Numbered from the stretch's first letter, positions 1 through 7,999 are shown. The stretch: DNA of 46,939 bases from Rhizobium sp. (GCA_027533385.1 JAPZUE010000044.1:1-46939), one strand, 5' to 3'. The notes: generated by a model from the sequence alone, not told the origin. A program made the numbers and translations.

Positions 1-171
1 GAGTTGCCTCCTGCCGATCTCAAAGGCTTTGCTGAGTTCATCCATGGTGATCCAGTGGCCCTGGTCGATGGAAATCATCTCCCCTGTCTTCCTGTCCAAG
101 ATTTCTGAGGTGTACTGCATGCCCATACCGGGGCGGATGGTCGGGGCAATGGCGGCGGCAGTGGGGATCAT
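1..171 (-). CDS. Unknown element-borne protein, N-terminal part only
   Basis: The reading frame begins with ATG at 171 (complement) and runs off the left edge, so only about 57 residues are visible. The visible part begins MIPTAAAIAPTIRPGMG and contains ITMDELSKAFEIGRRQ, which could be a helix of a helix-turn-helix, but that is only a guess. Its start overlaps the stop of the upstream gene in an ATGA arrangement, so the two are probably co-transcribed and translationally coupled. It belongs to the integrated element whose recombinase lies at 2904-4448. Function unknown. Confidence 0.6.
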   Translation of the reverse strand, partial: MIPTAAAIAPTIRPGMGMQYTSEILDRKTGEMISIDQGHWITMDELSKAFEIGRRQL

Positions 172-623
172 GCTGCTGCCCTCACTACCGTTTCCCGTGC
201 TGCCGTCGATGCGATTTTCTGCGGCTGGCTCTCCGGGGTGGCGTTGATCACCTCGCCAACCTCTTGCTTTCTCTTGCCCTTGACGGGGCCACGATATGGC
301 CGGTGCTTCTCGACATGGACAGAACGGGTCTCGCTCTCCACCGCGTCCAGCCCTGCCCAGACGGCTAGGGTGCGGTCGCGCTTGAAGACGGGAATGAAGC
401 CGTCACGGTCCAAGGCCTTGCGGATGACATGGGTACGGGTGTCAGGGTCCAAGCCGTGGGCAAGGAGTTCCCGGCAGAGAACCGGCAGGGGACTTTTGGT
501 GGTGCTGCGGTTCCGTCGTCCGGTCAGGTCAATGGTCGTGCCGCTCTCGACATGGCGAGCGGTGTAGGAGCCGATGAGTTCGATTGTTGCGACGGGGCGG
601 AGGGGAAGTGCGGTGCTGGTCAT
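168..623 (-). CDS. Unknown element-borne protein (~151 aa)
   Basis: I chose the ATG at 623, preceded by an AAAAGG-like ribosome site. An in-frame TTG at 665 would add 14 residues. No family is recognised. The middle (ELLAHGLDPDTRTHVIRKAL, then RDGFIPVFKRDRTLAVW) looks like an ordinary soluble alpha/beta protein; the C-terminal third is basic and probably disordered. It overlaps the next leftward gene by ATGA, and 1.26 kb of non-coding repeat-rich DNA lies directly upstream. The operon-like coupling and compact sequence suggest it is real; its role in the element is unknown. Confidence 0.55.
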   Translation of the reverse strand: MTSTALPLRPVATIELIGSYTARHVESGTTIDLTGRRNRSTTKSPLPVLCRELLAHGLDPDTRTHVIRKALDRDGFIPVFKRDRTLAVWAGLDAVESETRSVHVEKHRPYRGPVKGKRKQEVGEVINATPESQPQKIASTAARETVVRAAA

Positions 624-856
624 GCTGCTGGTTACCTTTTCCAGTTCGGGGAGGGGCGGGGACAATGGATCGATCGGACACGCTGGGGCCTCCGCCGGTC
701 ACCTTGGGGTGTCGTCGGGAGGTCTTGGTGGGGCTGTGGTGATCGTCGGGGCTGGGTTGCGGGTGGAGTAGGGCGCTACGATGCCTCTCCTTGACTCACA
801 GAAGCCCGTGGAGAGCGTTCAGGGGTCCCGGAGGTGTCGAGGTAGCGGAAGTAGCC

Positions 857-878
857 GGAAGGCTCTCAGCGAGTCTCT
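857..878 (+). repeat. 22-bp direct repeat, left copy
   Basis: This copy and the one at 1851-1872 match in 20 of 22 positions, sharing the 15-base core GGCTCTCAGCGAGTC. The two copies bracket the ~1-kb non-coding repeat region. Function unknown. Confidence 0.6.
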
Positions 879-982
879 ATGGGACTCGATGGTATAGGTC
901 GGGGTGGAGACAGGGGAGGGGGAGTTCTCGGAAGGACATCCCGGAGGAGCTATGGGATACCCTGAGGGAACCTTGAGGTATA

Positions 983-1041
983 ACCTAGGGTACTACTCCT
1001 ACATTGTCTTTCAATAAACTTTGCAGGAGTACCCTAGAGGT
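983..1041. repeat. Imperfect inverted repeat (hairpin or operator)
   Basis: Left arm 983-1000 (ACCTAGGGTACTACTCCT) and right arm 1025-1041 (AGGAGTACCCTAGAGGT) are complementary apart from small bulges, separated by a 24-base loop. It lies in the AT-rich part of the element's non-coding region, upstream (in transcription direction) of the two unknown leftward genes. Confidence 0.55.
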
Positions 1042-1049
1042 ATCTTATA

Positions 1050-1068
1050 ATATAACTTAGAGTTATAT
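1050..1068. promoter_or_regulatory. Perfect 8-3-8 palindrome, candidate operator
   Basis: ATATAACT-TAG-AGTTATAT is a perfect inverted repeat with a 3-base centre, immediately beside the larger inverted repeat at 983-1041. Size and symmetry suit binding by a dimeric phage-type repressor. No repressor gene is visible inside the window. Confidence 0.4.
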
Positions 1069-1244
1069 CTTTAAGACGCGCACACGTGAATACTGTCTCT
1101 CACTGCTGTTGTCAATACCTTGAGTTGCATTTAATTCTGTCACTCGTTTTCGTCCTGCTCCAACCTTCCCGGCCCGTCCAATTCGGCCTGTCGTGGAGCT
1201 TGGTATGTGCAATATGGAGGGGTAATTCCTGAGCCGTGGAAGTT

Positions 1245-1646
1245 CTTCGTGTCCTCTTGATGAAGGTGTAATTATTTATTGTTTAATTTCAGTGTGTTGA
1301 ATTAATCACTAACATGCCCTGTCGGGACCGCTGCCGGTGTCCCCTTCGGTGGTCTGTCCGATACTTCGGAGGTGCCGTGATGACCGCTCGGATCGCTGCG
1401 ATTTTCTTGGTCTCTCTGTATGCAGGTCTAATTGTCGTCCTCGGGTATCCGCGACGGTCGCCGGGTTCGCTGGGTTCCTGTCGGGCCGTTCCGGATCACG
1501 AGGGTTTTGCAGGGGAGGACTGCAAATTGCCAAAGCTTCGTAGTTCTCTGTATGGCGTGGAAATTAATCCGGGGCCGCTGCCCGACCAAGGCCGAAGACT
1601 TCGTAGTTCTCTAGATGCGGTGGTAATCATTCCGGGCCGCTGCCGG
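1245..1646. repeat. Four degenerate ~45-bp direct repeats
   Basis: Copies begin at about 1245, 1406, 1536 and 1599. The last two are closest, matching in roughly 39-40 of 47 positions: both open with CTTCGTAGTTCTCT, continue ATG..GTGG.AAT and end CCGGG(G)CCGCTGCC. The first two share only the CTTCGT/CTTGG - CTCT - ATG - AATT skeleton. A further piece of the 3' half (GAATTAATC ... GGGACCGCTGCCGGTG) is seen at about 1308-1338. Spacings are ~161, 130 and 63 bp. Confidence 0.55.
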
Positions 1647-1850
1647 TGACCTGCTCCCCGCTTTGAAGCCTGCATTCTTCCTGTTGCCGTCGAGGCGAAT
1701 TATGCGGGTTCCCGCTGCGGCCTGTGACGGGAGCCGGTGGAGCGGGAACGGCAGGTGGGCCGGATGGGAACGGATGTTTACGCTAGGGGGGCCTCAGAGG
1801 CTCGCTGACGCGCATAAGTTGTTTTCCGGTATCCGTTACCAAAAACCGCA

Positions 1851-1872
1851 GGATGGCTCTCAGCGAGTCCCT
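1851..1872 (+). repeat. 22-bp direct repeat, right copy
   Basis: Partner of 857-878, 20 of 22 positions identical. It ends 16 bases before the stop of the leftward BRO-N gene. Confidence 0.6.
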
Positions 1873-1888
1873 GAGGGCGCCTGAGGGG

Positions 1889-2413
1889 CTATCTGTAGGC
1901 GGCTGGGGCCGGGCAATCGCGGGTACGGGTGTGGAGGGTGCTCGATCTCCCCAATCTGTCCGGGGTAGACGCTCCTCGACTACCTGAGATTTTCTCAGGG
2001 AGGCCCTCAAGGACCAACTCGGTCATCCGATCCAAGGCGTCGTCGTCTGTGAGGTCGATCTTCTCCTCTCCCTTGACGTACATACCATCCTTGCGGATCG
2101 CCGGGAGAACGTCGCGAGCTATCCAATCCTGGAACGCCTCTGCATCAGGCTTGTTGGAGCGCATCACCATCTTATATTGACCCGCTTCCGACAGCAAATT
2201 GATGGTTGGTGCTCGACTACCGCAGAAAAGCTGCGGGAGATCAGACCGCTTACAGCGCATCTTATCGGCACCCTCTACACCGGCCACCCAGCGGCTTGTT
2301 CCGGCTGAAAGGTCCATACCCAGGGCCTCGCAGACATCCGCCGCGACGAACCACGGGTTCCCGTCGATGTCCACCACGCGAACGCGGTGATCCTTGAGGG
2401 CCGGGGACTCCAC
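1889..2413 (-). CDS. BRO-N domain protein (phage antirepressor type)
   Basis: About 174 residues from a GTG at 2413, preceded by AGGAGG twelve bases upstream. The frame stays open further upstream but has no ATG and no convincing homology there. Residues ~8-40 (VRVVDIDGNPWFVAADVCEALG) and the later PDAEAFQDWIARDVLPAIRKDG are hallmarks of the BRO-N DNA-binding domain of phage antirepressors. The C-terminus after ~130 is basic and lacks a recognisable second domain such as KilA-C or ANT. It is divergent from the 2501 gene across an 87-bp gap. Its presence argues that the element is phage-derived. Confidence 0.8.
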   Translation of the reverse strand: MESPALKDHRVRVVDIDGNPWFVAADVCEALGMDLSAGTSRWVAGVEGADKMRCKRSDLPQLFCGSRAPTINLLSEAGQYKMVMRSNKPDAEAFQDWIARDVLPAIRKDGMYVKGEEKIDLTDDDALDRMTELVLEGLPEKISGSRGASTPDRLGRSSTLHTRTRDCPAPAAYR

Positions 2414-2500
2414 ACTGCTTGTCTTCCTCCTAAAAATCAGCCATCGATTGTATTGCTGTGCTGTGTTGGCGCTGCTTGAATTCGGTATAGGGGAGACAAG

Positions 2501-2881
2501 GTGTTCGGGTTCTTCAAGAGCAAAGTCGCTGATGAGATGTTGAAGGAAATCAGCTTCTACAGCGATCAATTGGGAAAGATGCAGCGTGACGGAGACGAGG
2601 AATTCGATACGGCCCTGAGAGCTATGCGGGGCATATGGGATCAAGCCATACCTGAGGTCGTGCAAGCAGGAGCGTTTCAGCGTGTCGCCGCGCTTGCAAT
2701 GGCGAAGGGACTTGAGGCGGGGGCTTCGGATGACAGGCCGACGTCCAAGGCATGCAGGAGGATAATCGCAATCTGGCTGCGGTCGGCTTTGATGGAAGAC
2801 AAGACTTCCGGTGAGGCACACACAAAGGCCGTCGAGGTTCTTCGGCTGCTAGAAATCGGCGCTCCCCCGCTAAGGCAGTAG
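2501..2881 (+). CDS. Unknown element protein (126 aa)
   Basis: GTG start at 2501 with GGGGAG eight bases upstream. The product is a helical soluble protein opening MFGFFKSKVADEMLKEISFY, with no signal peptide or membrane segment; I do not recognise a family. It is transcribed divergently from the BRO-N gene and converges on the serine recombinase gene (23-bp gap). It is the only clearly rightward gene of the element visible here. The good ribosome site and absence of a better overlapping frame support it as real. Confidence 0.6.
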   Translation: MFGFFKSKVADEMLKEISFYSDQLGKMQRDGDEEFDTALRAMRGIWDQAIPEVVQAGAFQRVAALAMAKGLEAGASDDRPTSKACRRIIAIWLRSALMEDKTSGEAHTKAVEVLRLLEIGAPPLRQ

Positions 2882-2903
2882 GGCGAGCATAGGCCTCCAC
2901 GAA

Positions 2904-4448
2904 CTAGGGGAGGGGGCGCATACCGCGAGCCTTCCTCGTATACTTCCTCCGCCTTTTGAGCCTGTAGTGCTCCAAGATCAGATTGTGAGGCTCGCTGCGG
3001 GTCTTTAAGTGAACCACGGCAACGTTGAACTCCTCCTCAGGATCGAACGGCTCAAGCTTGATCTGGTCCACGACAGCCGCAATCATCGCCTGTAGCTGTC
3101 GCCGGTCGGTGGTGCGCATCTCCTGCGCTGCCTCCCACGCCTCTTGAATGTCATCCGCGACTTGTCCCGCGAGAACCCTTGCGGCCCTCTCGGCTTGCCC
3201 CTCTGTAAGCCGCTTGGACAGTCCATCGATTTGCCGGGATAGGTCATCGGCCATCTTGCGGAACCTCGTGGCGCTATCTGCCGTCTCCGCTTCCACGGAC
3301 ATGGTCAAGGCTCGTTCCCATCGGGTCCTCAGGTTCTCCAATTGCTCGGCAATCGCCTGTTCCTCTGCGGGAGCCTCAAGGGGCTTGCCGGGAACGCTGA
3401 GGATCGCGCCGAGATTGGACACCACCAACTCTTCCAACTGATTGTACGGCCATGACCCGGCATTGCACTCCAGCCGCTTGTGCACCTGATTGTCACAACG
3501 GGCGTAGCGATAGTCCTTGTACGAACTGACAGAGATCGGCCCTCCGCACCCTCCGCACTTGAGGAGCCGGGAGAAGAGGTTCGCGTGGGTCGAGGCTTGC
3601 GGGTTCTTCCGCTGCCGTTGAGCACGGTTCTGGAGGGCCAGCCAGTTGTCCTCAGAGATGATCGCGGGGAAGTAGTCGCGGTGCTCTTCACCCCTGATGA
3701 CCAGCGAGCCGTAGGCGGCGCGGGACTTTAGGATGTCCTGCACCACGCTCTTTCCCCATGTCCCTGAGCCACGGGGCGCAACAATGCCCTCAGCGTTCAA
3801 CATGCGGGTGACATTGCTTGCCCCGTTGCCTTGCATGGCAAGCTCAAACAAGCGGCTTGCGTCCTTCGCCCTCTCGTTCAACCCGTTGGTTTCCCGGTCG
3901 ATCCAAAAGGGGAGCTTGCTTATCGTGAGCTTCTGCCCCTGAGCGATCCGGGAAAGCCTGTTGTCCCATGAGGACTTAATCAGGTGGCTCTTCCTGCTGC
4001 TCTCCTCATGCGCAACTTGCATAAGGAGGAGCGATTGCATCAACGCCATCCTATCAGTCGAGTAGCGGTCGAGCGTGTGGATCGCCTGATCTCTGAGCGT
4101 AACGATAGTCAGCCCTGTCCGAAGAACTGCGATGAAGTCTGGCATGGCGTCTACGGGGTTCCGCCGGGAGAAACGGTCCATATTCTCCACTAGCAGCACG
4201 GTCTCGATGGGGATGGCACCGCTCTTGATCCCGTCTAGGAAACGACCCAGGCCTTCGTTGAGGTTGTCGCCGGTATAGGCGCTCACCCCATCGTCAACGA
4301 TGTGGCTTTCCAGAATGAGGCCGTAGCGATCTGCGAAGTCCTCAGCCATCTTCGATTGACGGGCGGAGGAACTGCCCTTCGACTGCCTCCCGGAGGACCA
4401 TCGGGCATATGAGATGGCCTTGCGGCCCTTGAGATCAGACAGTTCCAA
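2904..4448 (-). CDS. Large serine recombinase (site-specific integrase)
   Basis: 514 residues from a TTG at 4448 with GAGGG nine bases upstream. The N-terminal resolvase domain shows YARWSSGRQ (likely nucleophile Ser18) and ENMDRFSRR. A recombinase domain follows, then a zinc-ribbon segment (CGGCGG ... ARCDNQ ... LEC, residues ~295-330) and a C-terminal coiled-coil-like region, the usual order of large serine integrases. It would catalyse integration and excision at short att sites by double-strand cleavage. The gene sits at the element end, its start ~55 bp from the broken dprA frame, as expected for an integrase next to its attachment site. Any directionality factor would lie outside the window or be one of the small unknown genes. 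Confidence 0.92.
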   Translation of the reverse strand: MELSDLKGRKAISYARWSSGRQSKGSSSARQSKMAEDFADRYGLILESHIVDDGVSAYTGDNLNEGLGRFLDGIKSGAIPIETVLLVENMDRFSRRNPVDAMPDFIAVLRTGLTIVTLRDQAIHTLDRYSTDRMALMQSLLLMQVAHEESSRKSHLIKSSWDNRLSRIAQGQKLTISKLPFWIDRETNGLNERAKDASRLFELAMQGNGASNVTRMLNAEGIVAPRGSGTWGKSVVQDILKSRAAYGSLVIRGEEHRDYFPAIISEDNWLALQNRAQRQRKNPQASTHANLFSRLLKCGGCGGPISVSSYKDYRYARCDNQVHKRLECNAGSWPYNQLEELVVSNLGAILSVPGKPLEAPAEEQAIAEQLENLRTRWERALTMSVEAETADSATRFRKMADDLSRQIDGLSKRLTEGQAERAARVLAGQVADDIQEAWEAAQEMRTTDRRQLQAMIAAVVDQIKLEPFDPEEEFNVAVVHLKTRSEPHNLILEHYRLKRRRKYTRKARGMRPLP

Positions 4449-4454
4449 AGCGGT

Positions 4455-4480
4455 TATCCCTCAGTGATCGCAGAGGGATA
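4455..4480 (-). promoter_or_regulatory. Inverted repeat covering the recombinase ribosome site
   Basis: TATCCCTC (4455-4462) and GAGGGATA (4473-4480) form a perfect 8-bp inverted repeat with a 10-base loop. In recombinase mRNA the 3' arm contains GAGGG, the only Shine-Dalgarno-like sequence before the TTG start at 4448. The hairpin could mask translation, or the DNA could be an operator. Confidence 0.5.
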
Positions 4481-4512
4481 GAATTGTTGTAGGCTGTCCG
4501 TCAAGTCTGGTC
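4481..4512. other. Attachment site / element-chromosome junction in dprA
   Basis: On the complementary strand the dprA frame is normal up to GGLDQ (codon 184, ending at 4507), then reads Thr and a TGA at 4501-4503. In intact DprA proteins a YPPEN-like sequence follows here. The junction therefore lies at about 4500-4510, next to the recombinase. The other att half and the 3' part of dprA would lie left of the window. The exact crossover dinucleotide cannot be fixed from one end. Confidence 0.65.
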
Positions 4513-5058
4513 GAGCCCCCCGGCCATGGCCGCAATGGTGCCGGTCTCTAGACTGGCCCGGTGCGCTGCCGCATCGATCCCGCGGGCCAGTCCGGAAATG
4601 ATGCTGTAGCCCGCATTGCCGATGTCGCGTGCCATCATCGCCGCAAATTTCGCCCCGCTGATCGAGGCATTGCGTGACCCGACAATACCAACGGCGGGCA
4701 GACCGGCCACGCCCAGGTCGCCCTTGGCGGCAATCAGGGGAGGGGCGGCGTCGATCTGGCGAAGGGTGGGCGGATAGTCGGGCTCGCCGATGCCGATGAA
4801 CCGGGCGCCGAAGCGGCGAGCCGTTTCGATCTCGCGCTCCGCATCGGCCACGGTCGCAATACGGATGCTGCGGGTCGATCCACCCCGTCGGGAGAGCTCG
4901 GGAAGCGCGTCCAGTGCAGCCTCTGCCGAGCCGAAGTGGTTGATCAGATCGCGAAAGGTGGCTGGTCCGACATTGTCGCTGCGGATCAGCCTCAGCCAGG
5001 CAATTCTCTGCCGGTCCGTCAGCGCAATCCCTTTCCGTCTTGCGCCACCTGACCCCAT
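4501..5058 (-). pseudogene. dprA: DprA/Smf DNA-processing protein, 5' part, cut by the element
   Basis: DprA loads RecA on incoming single-stranded DNA in natural transformation and is normally ~370-380 residues. Here 185 codons remain. An N-terminal helical (SAM/HhH-like) region is followed by the start of the Rossmann domain with GIVGSRNAS (~124-132) and [12 protein letters not shown] (~155-166). The frame ends immediately after AGGLDQ, in the middle of the conserved motif that should continue YPPEN. It begins 9 bp after plsY and is the last gene of the pyrB operon. The fragment lacks half of the DNA-binding Rossmann fold and the C-terminal winged helix, so it is unlikely to work. Excision could restore the gene. 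Confidence 0.85.
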
Positions 5059-5067
5059 GGCTCTCCT

Positions 5068-5685
5068 CTAGCCCTTTTTGCCGATCTTGCTTTCCGTTCC
5101 CGAAATCAAACGCTCGATATTCTCTTTGTGGCGCCAGTAGGTGATCACTGTCATCAGCGCCGTCACCAATGCGGCTTCCTGGCTTCCGAGTATCCACAAT
5201 GCAACCGGAATGACAAGTGTCGCAACCAGGGCGGACAACGAAGAGTAGCGAGAGAGGAAGGCGACGGAGAGCCATACGATGGCGAAGACCAGCACCATGA
5301 TCGGCGCGACGCCGAGCAGCGTGCCGATATAGGTCGCAACCCCCTTGCCGCCCTTGAAGCCGAGCCAGACGGGGAAGAGGTGTCCGATAAAGGCCGCAAA
5401 GCCGCCGATTAGCCCGGCATCGCCGCCAAACACGGACTGTGCGATGACAGCCGCTGCCGTCGCCTTGAAGGCATCCAGCAACAGGGTGGCCGCGGCAAGC
5501 TTCTTGTTGCCGGTGCGCAGCACGTTGGTGGCGCCGATATTGCCCGACCCGATCGAGCGCAGATCGCCAAGACCGGCCATCTTGGTCAGCAGCAGGCCGA
5601 ACGGCACGGAGCCGAGAATATAGCCGAACAGGCTGACGATCGCGACCGTCTGCCAGTCGAGGAAGGCGAAGTTGATGTCGGACAT
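5068..5685 (-). CDS. plsY: Glycerol-3-phosphate acyltransferase PlsY
   Basis: PlsY transfers an acyl group from acyl-phosphate to glycerol-3-phosphate at the inner membrane, the first acylation of phospholipid synthesis. The 205-residue product has the usual length and several membrane segments. It carries the family motifs [13 protein letters not shown] (~46-58) and [17 protein letters not shown] (~100-117). It lies 13 bp after the pseudo-dihydroorotase gene and 9 bp before dprA, so it is probably transcribed from the pyrB promoter. Confidence 0.95.
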   Translation of the reverse strand: MSDINFAFLDWQTVAIVSLFGYILGSVPFGLLLTKMAGLGDLRSIGSGNIGATNVLRTGNKKLAAATLLLDAFKATAAAVIAQSVFGGDAGLIGGFAAFIGHLFPVWLGFKGGKGVATYIGTLLGVAPIMVLVFAIVWLSVAFLSRYSSLSALVATLVIPVALWILGSQEAALVTALMTVITYWRHKENIERLISGTESKIGKKG

Positions 5686-5698
5686 GTCTGTCTATCCC

Positions 5699-6991
5699 TC
5701 AGAGCATATGGACGCACTTGCCGGCGACATAGGTCGCAACGGCGCGTCCCGAAAAGCGGGCATCTTCGAACGGCGTGTTCTTCGAGCGGGCCAGCAGGCT
5801 GTCACGCGAGACGAGCCACGGTTCATCGAGATCGATAAGCGCAATGTCTCCCGGCGCACCCGGCTTCAGCGTGCCGCCGGGCAGGCCGAAGATCTCGGCA
5901 GGCCGTGTCGAGATGGCGTCGATCAGCCGCATCAGCGGCACCTGACCGGCATGATGCAGGCGAAGGGCCGCCGACAGCATGGTCTCAAGCCCGATCGCGC
6001 CATCAGCCGCCTCGCCGAAGGGCAGCCGCTTGGTGTCGACGTCCTGCGGATCATGCGAGGAGACGATGATGTCGATCTGCCCCTTGGCCAGCGCATCGAC
6101 CATCGCCATGCGATCGTCTTCCGACCGCAGCGGCGGATAGAGCTTGAAGAAGGTCCGGTACTCGCCGATGTCGTTTTCGTTGAGGCTCAGGTGGTTGATC
6201 GAGATGCCGCAGGTGACCTTGGCGCCGCGCTTGCGCGCCACCTGGATGGCCTCGACCGATTCCGGCACCGAGATCTGCGAGGCATGATACTTGGCCCGCG
6301 TCAGTGCTGCGATGCGCAGGTCACGCTCCAGCGGGATGAGTTCGGTTTCGCGCGGGATGCCGCCGAGCCCGAGCCAGCTCGCGAGCAGCCCCTCGTTCAT
6401 GACGCCGTTGGCCGCCAGATATTTTTCGCGTGTTTCGAGCGCGATCACGGCGCCAAACTCGCGGGCATAGGTCATCGCCCGACGCAGCACCTGGGTGTCG
6501 TTCAAGCCATGGCGGCCATTGGTGAAGGCAACCGCACCGGCCTGCTGCAACAGACCCATCTCGGTCATCTCGGCGCTGGTCATGCCCTTGGTCAGAGCCG
6601 CTGCCGGATAGACGTTGACGCTGGCCGTATCGCGCGCCGTCTTCTTCACAAATTCAACGAGCGCGATGTCGTCGATAACAGGGTCCGTCTCCGGCATCAT
6701 GATGAAGGAGGTGATGCCGCCGGCCGCCGCCGCACGGCTTGCCGATGCAATCGTCTCGCGATGTTCCGATCCCGGCTCACCGACGAAAACGCGCGCATCG
6801 ACGAGACCCGGAACGGCGGTGAGGCCTCGGGCATCGCGGATCTCGGCACCCTCGGGTGCGCCCTGGTTCTGCGCATCGGCGCCAGCAGTGAGGATCAGCC
6901 CGTCATGGCCGACGATAACAGTGCCCACTTCGTCCAGTTGGCGCGAGGGATCGACGATCCGGACATTCTTGAGGACGAGAGGCTTGTTCAT
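5699..6991 (-). CDS. pyrX: Dihydroorotase-like protein lacking metal ligands (PyrC' type)
   Basis: 430 residues with the dihydroorotase/amidohydrolase fold, but the catalytic residues are gone. The usual HxHxR motif reads [10 protein letters not shown] (His67->Arg, His69->Phe, Arg71->Gly). The TPHHL ligand motif reads SINHL, and the TDHAPH motif reads SSHDPQ, so the catalytic Asp is lost. Inactive dihydroorotase homologues encoded next to pyrB are known, e.g. Pseudomonas PyrC', where they are structural partners needed to assemble aspartate carbamoyltransferase. The ATGA overlap with pyrB fits that role. A catalytic dihydroorotase should be encoded elsewhere. Confidence 0.88.
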   Translation of the reverse strand: MNKPLVLKNVRIVDPSRQLDEVGTVIVGHDGLILTAGADAQNQGAPEGAEIRDARGLTAVPGLVDARVFVGEPGSEHRETIASASRAAAAGGITSFIMMPETDPVIDDIALVEFVKKTARDTASVNVYPAAALTKGMTSAEMTEMGLLQQAGAVAFTNGRHGLNDTQVLRRAMTYAREFGAVIALETREKYLAANGVMNEGLLASWLGLGGIPRETELIPLERDLRIAALTRAKYHASQISVPESVEAIQVARKRGAKVTCGISINHLSLNENDIGEYRTFFKLYPPLRSEDDRMAMVDALAKGQIDIIVSSHDPQDVDTKRLPFGEAADGAIGLETMLSAALRLHHAGQVPLMRLIDAISTRPAEIFGLPGGTLKPGAPGDIALIDLDEPWLVSRDSLLARSKNTPFEDARFSGRAVATYVAGKCVHML

Positions 6992-7944
6992 GCGCCCATA
7001 CCCTCCGAACGCGGACCTTGATTTTGCGAGACGAGCAGCGTCTCCATCACCGCCATGCGCACGGCAACACCCATCTCGACCTGGCTCTCGATCACGCTCT
7101 GCGGCCCGTCGGCAACTTCGGAGGCGATCTCGACGCCACGGTTCATCGGACCAGGATGCATGACGAGCGCATCCTCCTTGGCGGCCTTCAGCTTTTCGGC
7201 GTCCAGCCCGTAGAAGTGGAAGTATTCGCGCACCGAAGGCACGAAGGAGCCCGACATCCGCTCGCGCTGCAGGCGCAGCATCATCACGACATCCGCATCC
7301 TTCAGGCCTTCCTTCATGTCGTGGAAGACCTCGCAGCCCATGTCGGCGATCCCGGCGGGCAGAAGCGTCGCCGGTGCCACGACGCGGACGCGGGCACCCA
7401 TGGCATTGAGCAGCAGGATATTGGAACGCGCCACGCGCGAATGCAGCACGTCACCGCAGATCGCCACGATGATGCGCGACAGCTTGCCCTTGGCGCGACG
7501 GATGGTCAGCGCATCGAGAAGCGCCTGGGTCGGATGCTCATGCTGCCCGTCACCGGCATTGACCACGGAGCAGGCAACCTTCTGCGCAAGCAGGGCGGCA
7601 GCACCCGCCGAGGAGTGGCGCACCACCAGCACGTCCGGCCGCATGGCGTTCAGCGTCATCGCCGTGTCGATCAGCGTTTCGCCTTTCTTCACGGAGGAAT
7701 TGCCCACCGACATGTTCATCACGTCGGCGCCGAGGCGTTTGCCCGCGAGCTCGAACGAGGACTGCGTCCGCGTCGAGGCTTCGAAGAAGAGATTGATCTG
7801 GGTGAGGCCTCGCAGCGTGGAAGTCTTCTTCTCTCGCTGGCGGCTGATTTTGACGGCTTCGTCCGCCTTGTCCAACAGGAAAGTGATGTCCTGCTCGGTA
7901 AGGCCCTTGATGCCGATGAGATGGCGATGGGGAAAGAAGACCAT
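6988..7944 (-). CDS. pyrB: Aspartate carbamoyltransferase catalytic subunit
   Basis: Catalyses carbamoyl phosphate + L-aspartate to N-carbamoyl-aspartate, the committed step of pyrimidine synthesis. 318 residues; the carbamoyl phosphate loop STRT is at 57-60, HPTQ near 137-140 and HPGPMNRG near 267. The start is set by AGGAGG eight bases before the ATG. First gene of the pyrB-pyrC'-plsY-dprA operon, with a good promoter directly upstream. No pyrI regulatory subunit follows; the partner is likely the inactive dihydroorotase. Confidence 0.96.
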   Translation of the reverse strand: MVFFPHRHLIGIKGLTEQDITFLLDKADEAVKISRQREKKTSTLRGLTQINLFFEASTRTQSSFELAGKRLGADVMNMSVGNSSVKKGETLIDTAMTLNAMRPDVLVVRHSSAGAAALLAQKVACSVVNAGDGQHEHPTQALLDALTIRRAKGKLSRIIVAICGDVLHSRVARSNILLLNAMGARVRVVAPATLLPAGIADMGCEVFHDMKEGLKDADVVMMLRLQRERMSGSFVPSVREYFHFYGLDAEKLKAAKEDALVMHPGPMNRGVEIASEVADGPQSVIESQVEMGVAVRMAVMETLLVSQNQGPRSEGMGA

Positions 7945-7970
7945 GGACGTCCTCCTGAGATGTCACGCGG

Positions 7971-7999
7971 TCTATAAAGTGTGGGATCGGACCCGGCAA
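7971..7999 (-). promoter_or_regulatory. Promoter of the pyrB operon
   Basis: On the complementary strand TTGCCG (7999-7994), a 17-bp spacer and TATAGA (7976-7971) form a good housekeeping sigma promoter. The -10 lies 26 bp before the pyrB ATG, giving a leader of only ~20 bases, too short for a PyrR-type attenuator. Confidence 0.6.

Larger units (their letters stand above)
624..1888. other. Repeat-rich non-coding region of the integrated element
   Basis: No convincing gene in either strand over about 1.26 kb; the open frames present are short, arginine/proline-rich and mutually overlapping. The stretch 960-1310 is clearly more AT-rich than the surroundings. It holds a long imperfect inverted repeat (983-1041), a perfect 8-3-8 palindrome (1050-1068), four degenerate ~45-bp direct repeats (1245-1646) and a 22-bp direct repeat near both ends (857-878, 1851-1872). 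Such architecture would fit a control region, a replication origin or one or more non-coding RNAs; which of these cannot be told from sequence alone. Confidence 0.6.

Noticed and set aside
1309..1533. 74-codon open frame in the element non-coding block
   Set aside because: Arg/Pro-rich, crosses the direct repeats, no ribosome site; four frames are open at once here.
1245..1646. CRISPR array
   Set aside because: Repeats are too diverged and irregularly spaced (63-161 bp); no cas genes in the window.
5672..7021. 449-codon open frame antisense to the pyrC' gene
   Set aside because: Shadow frame of a high-GC gene; no domain, no ribosome site.
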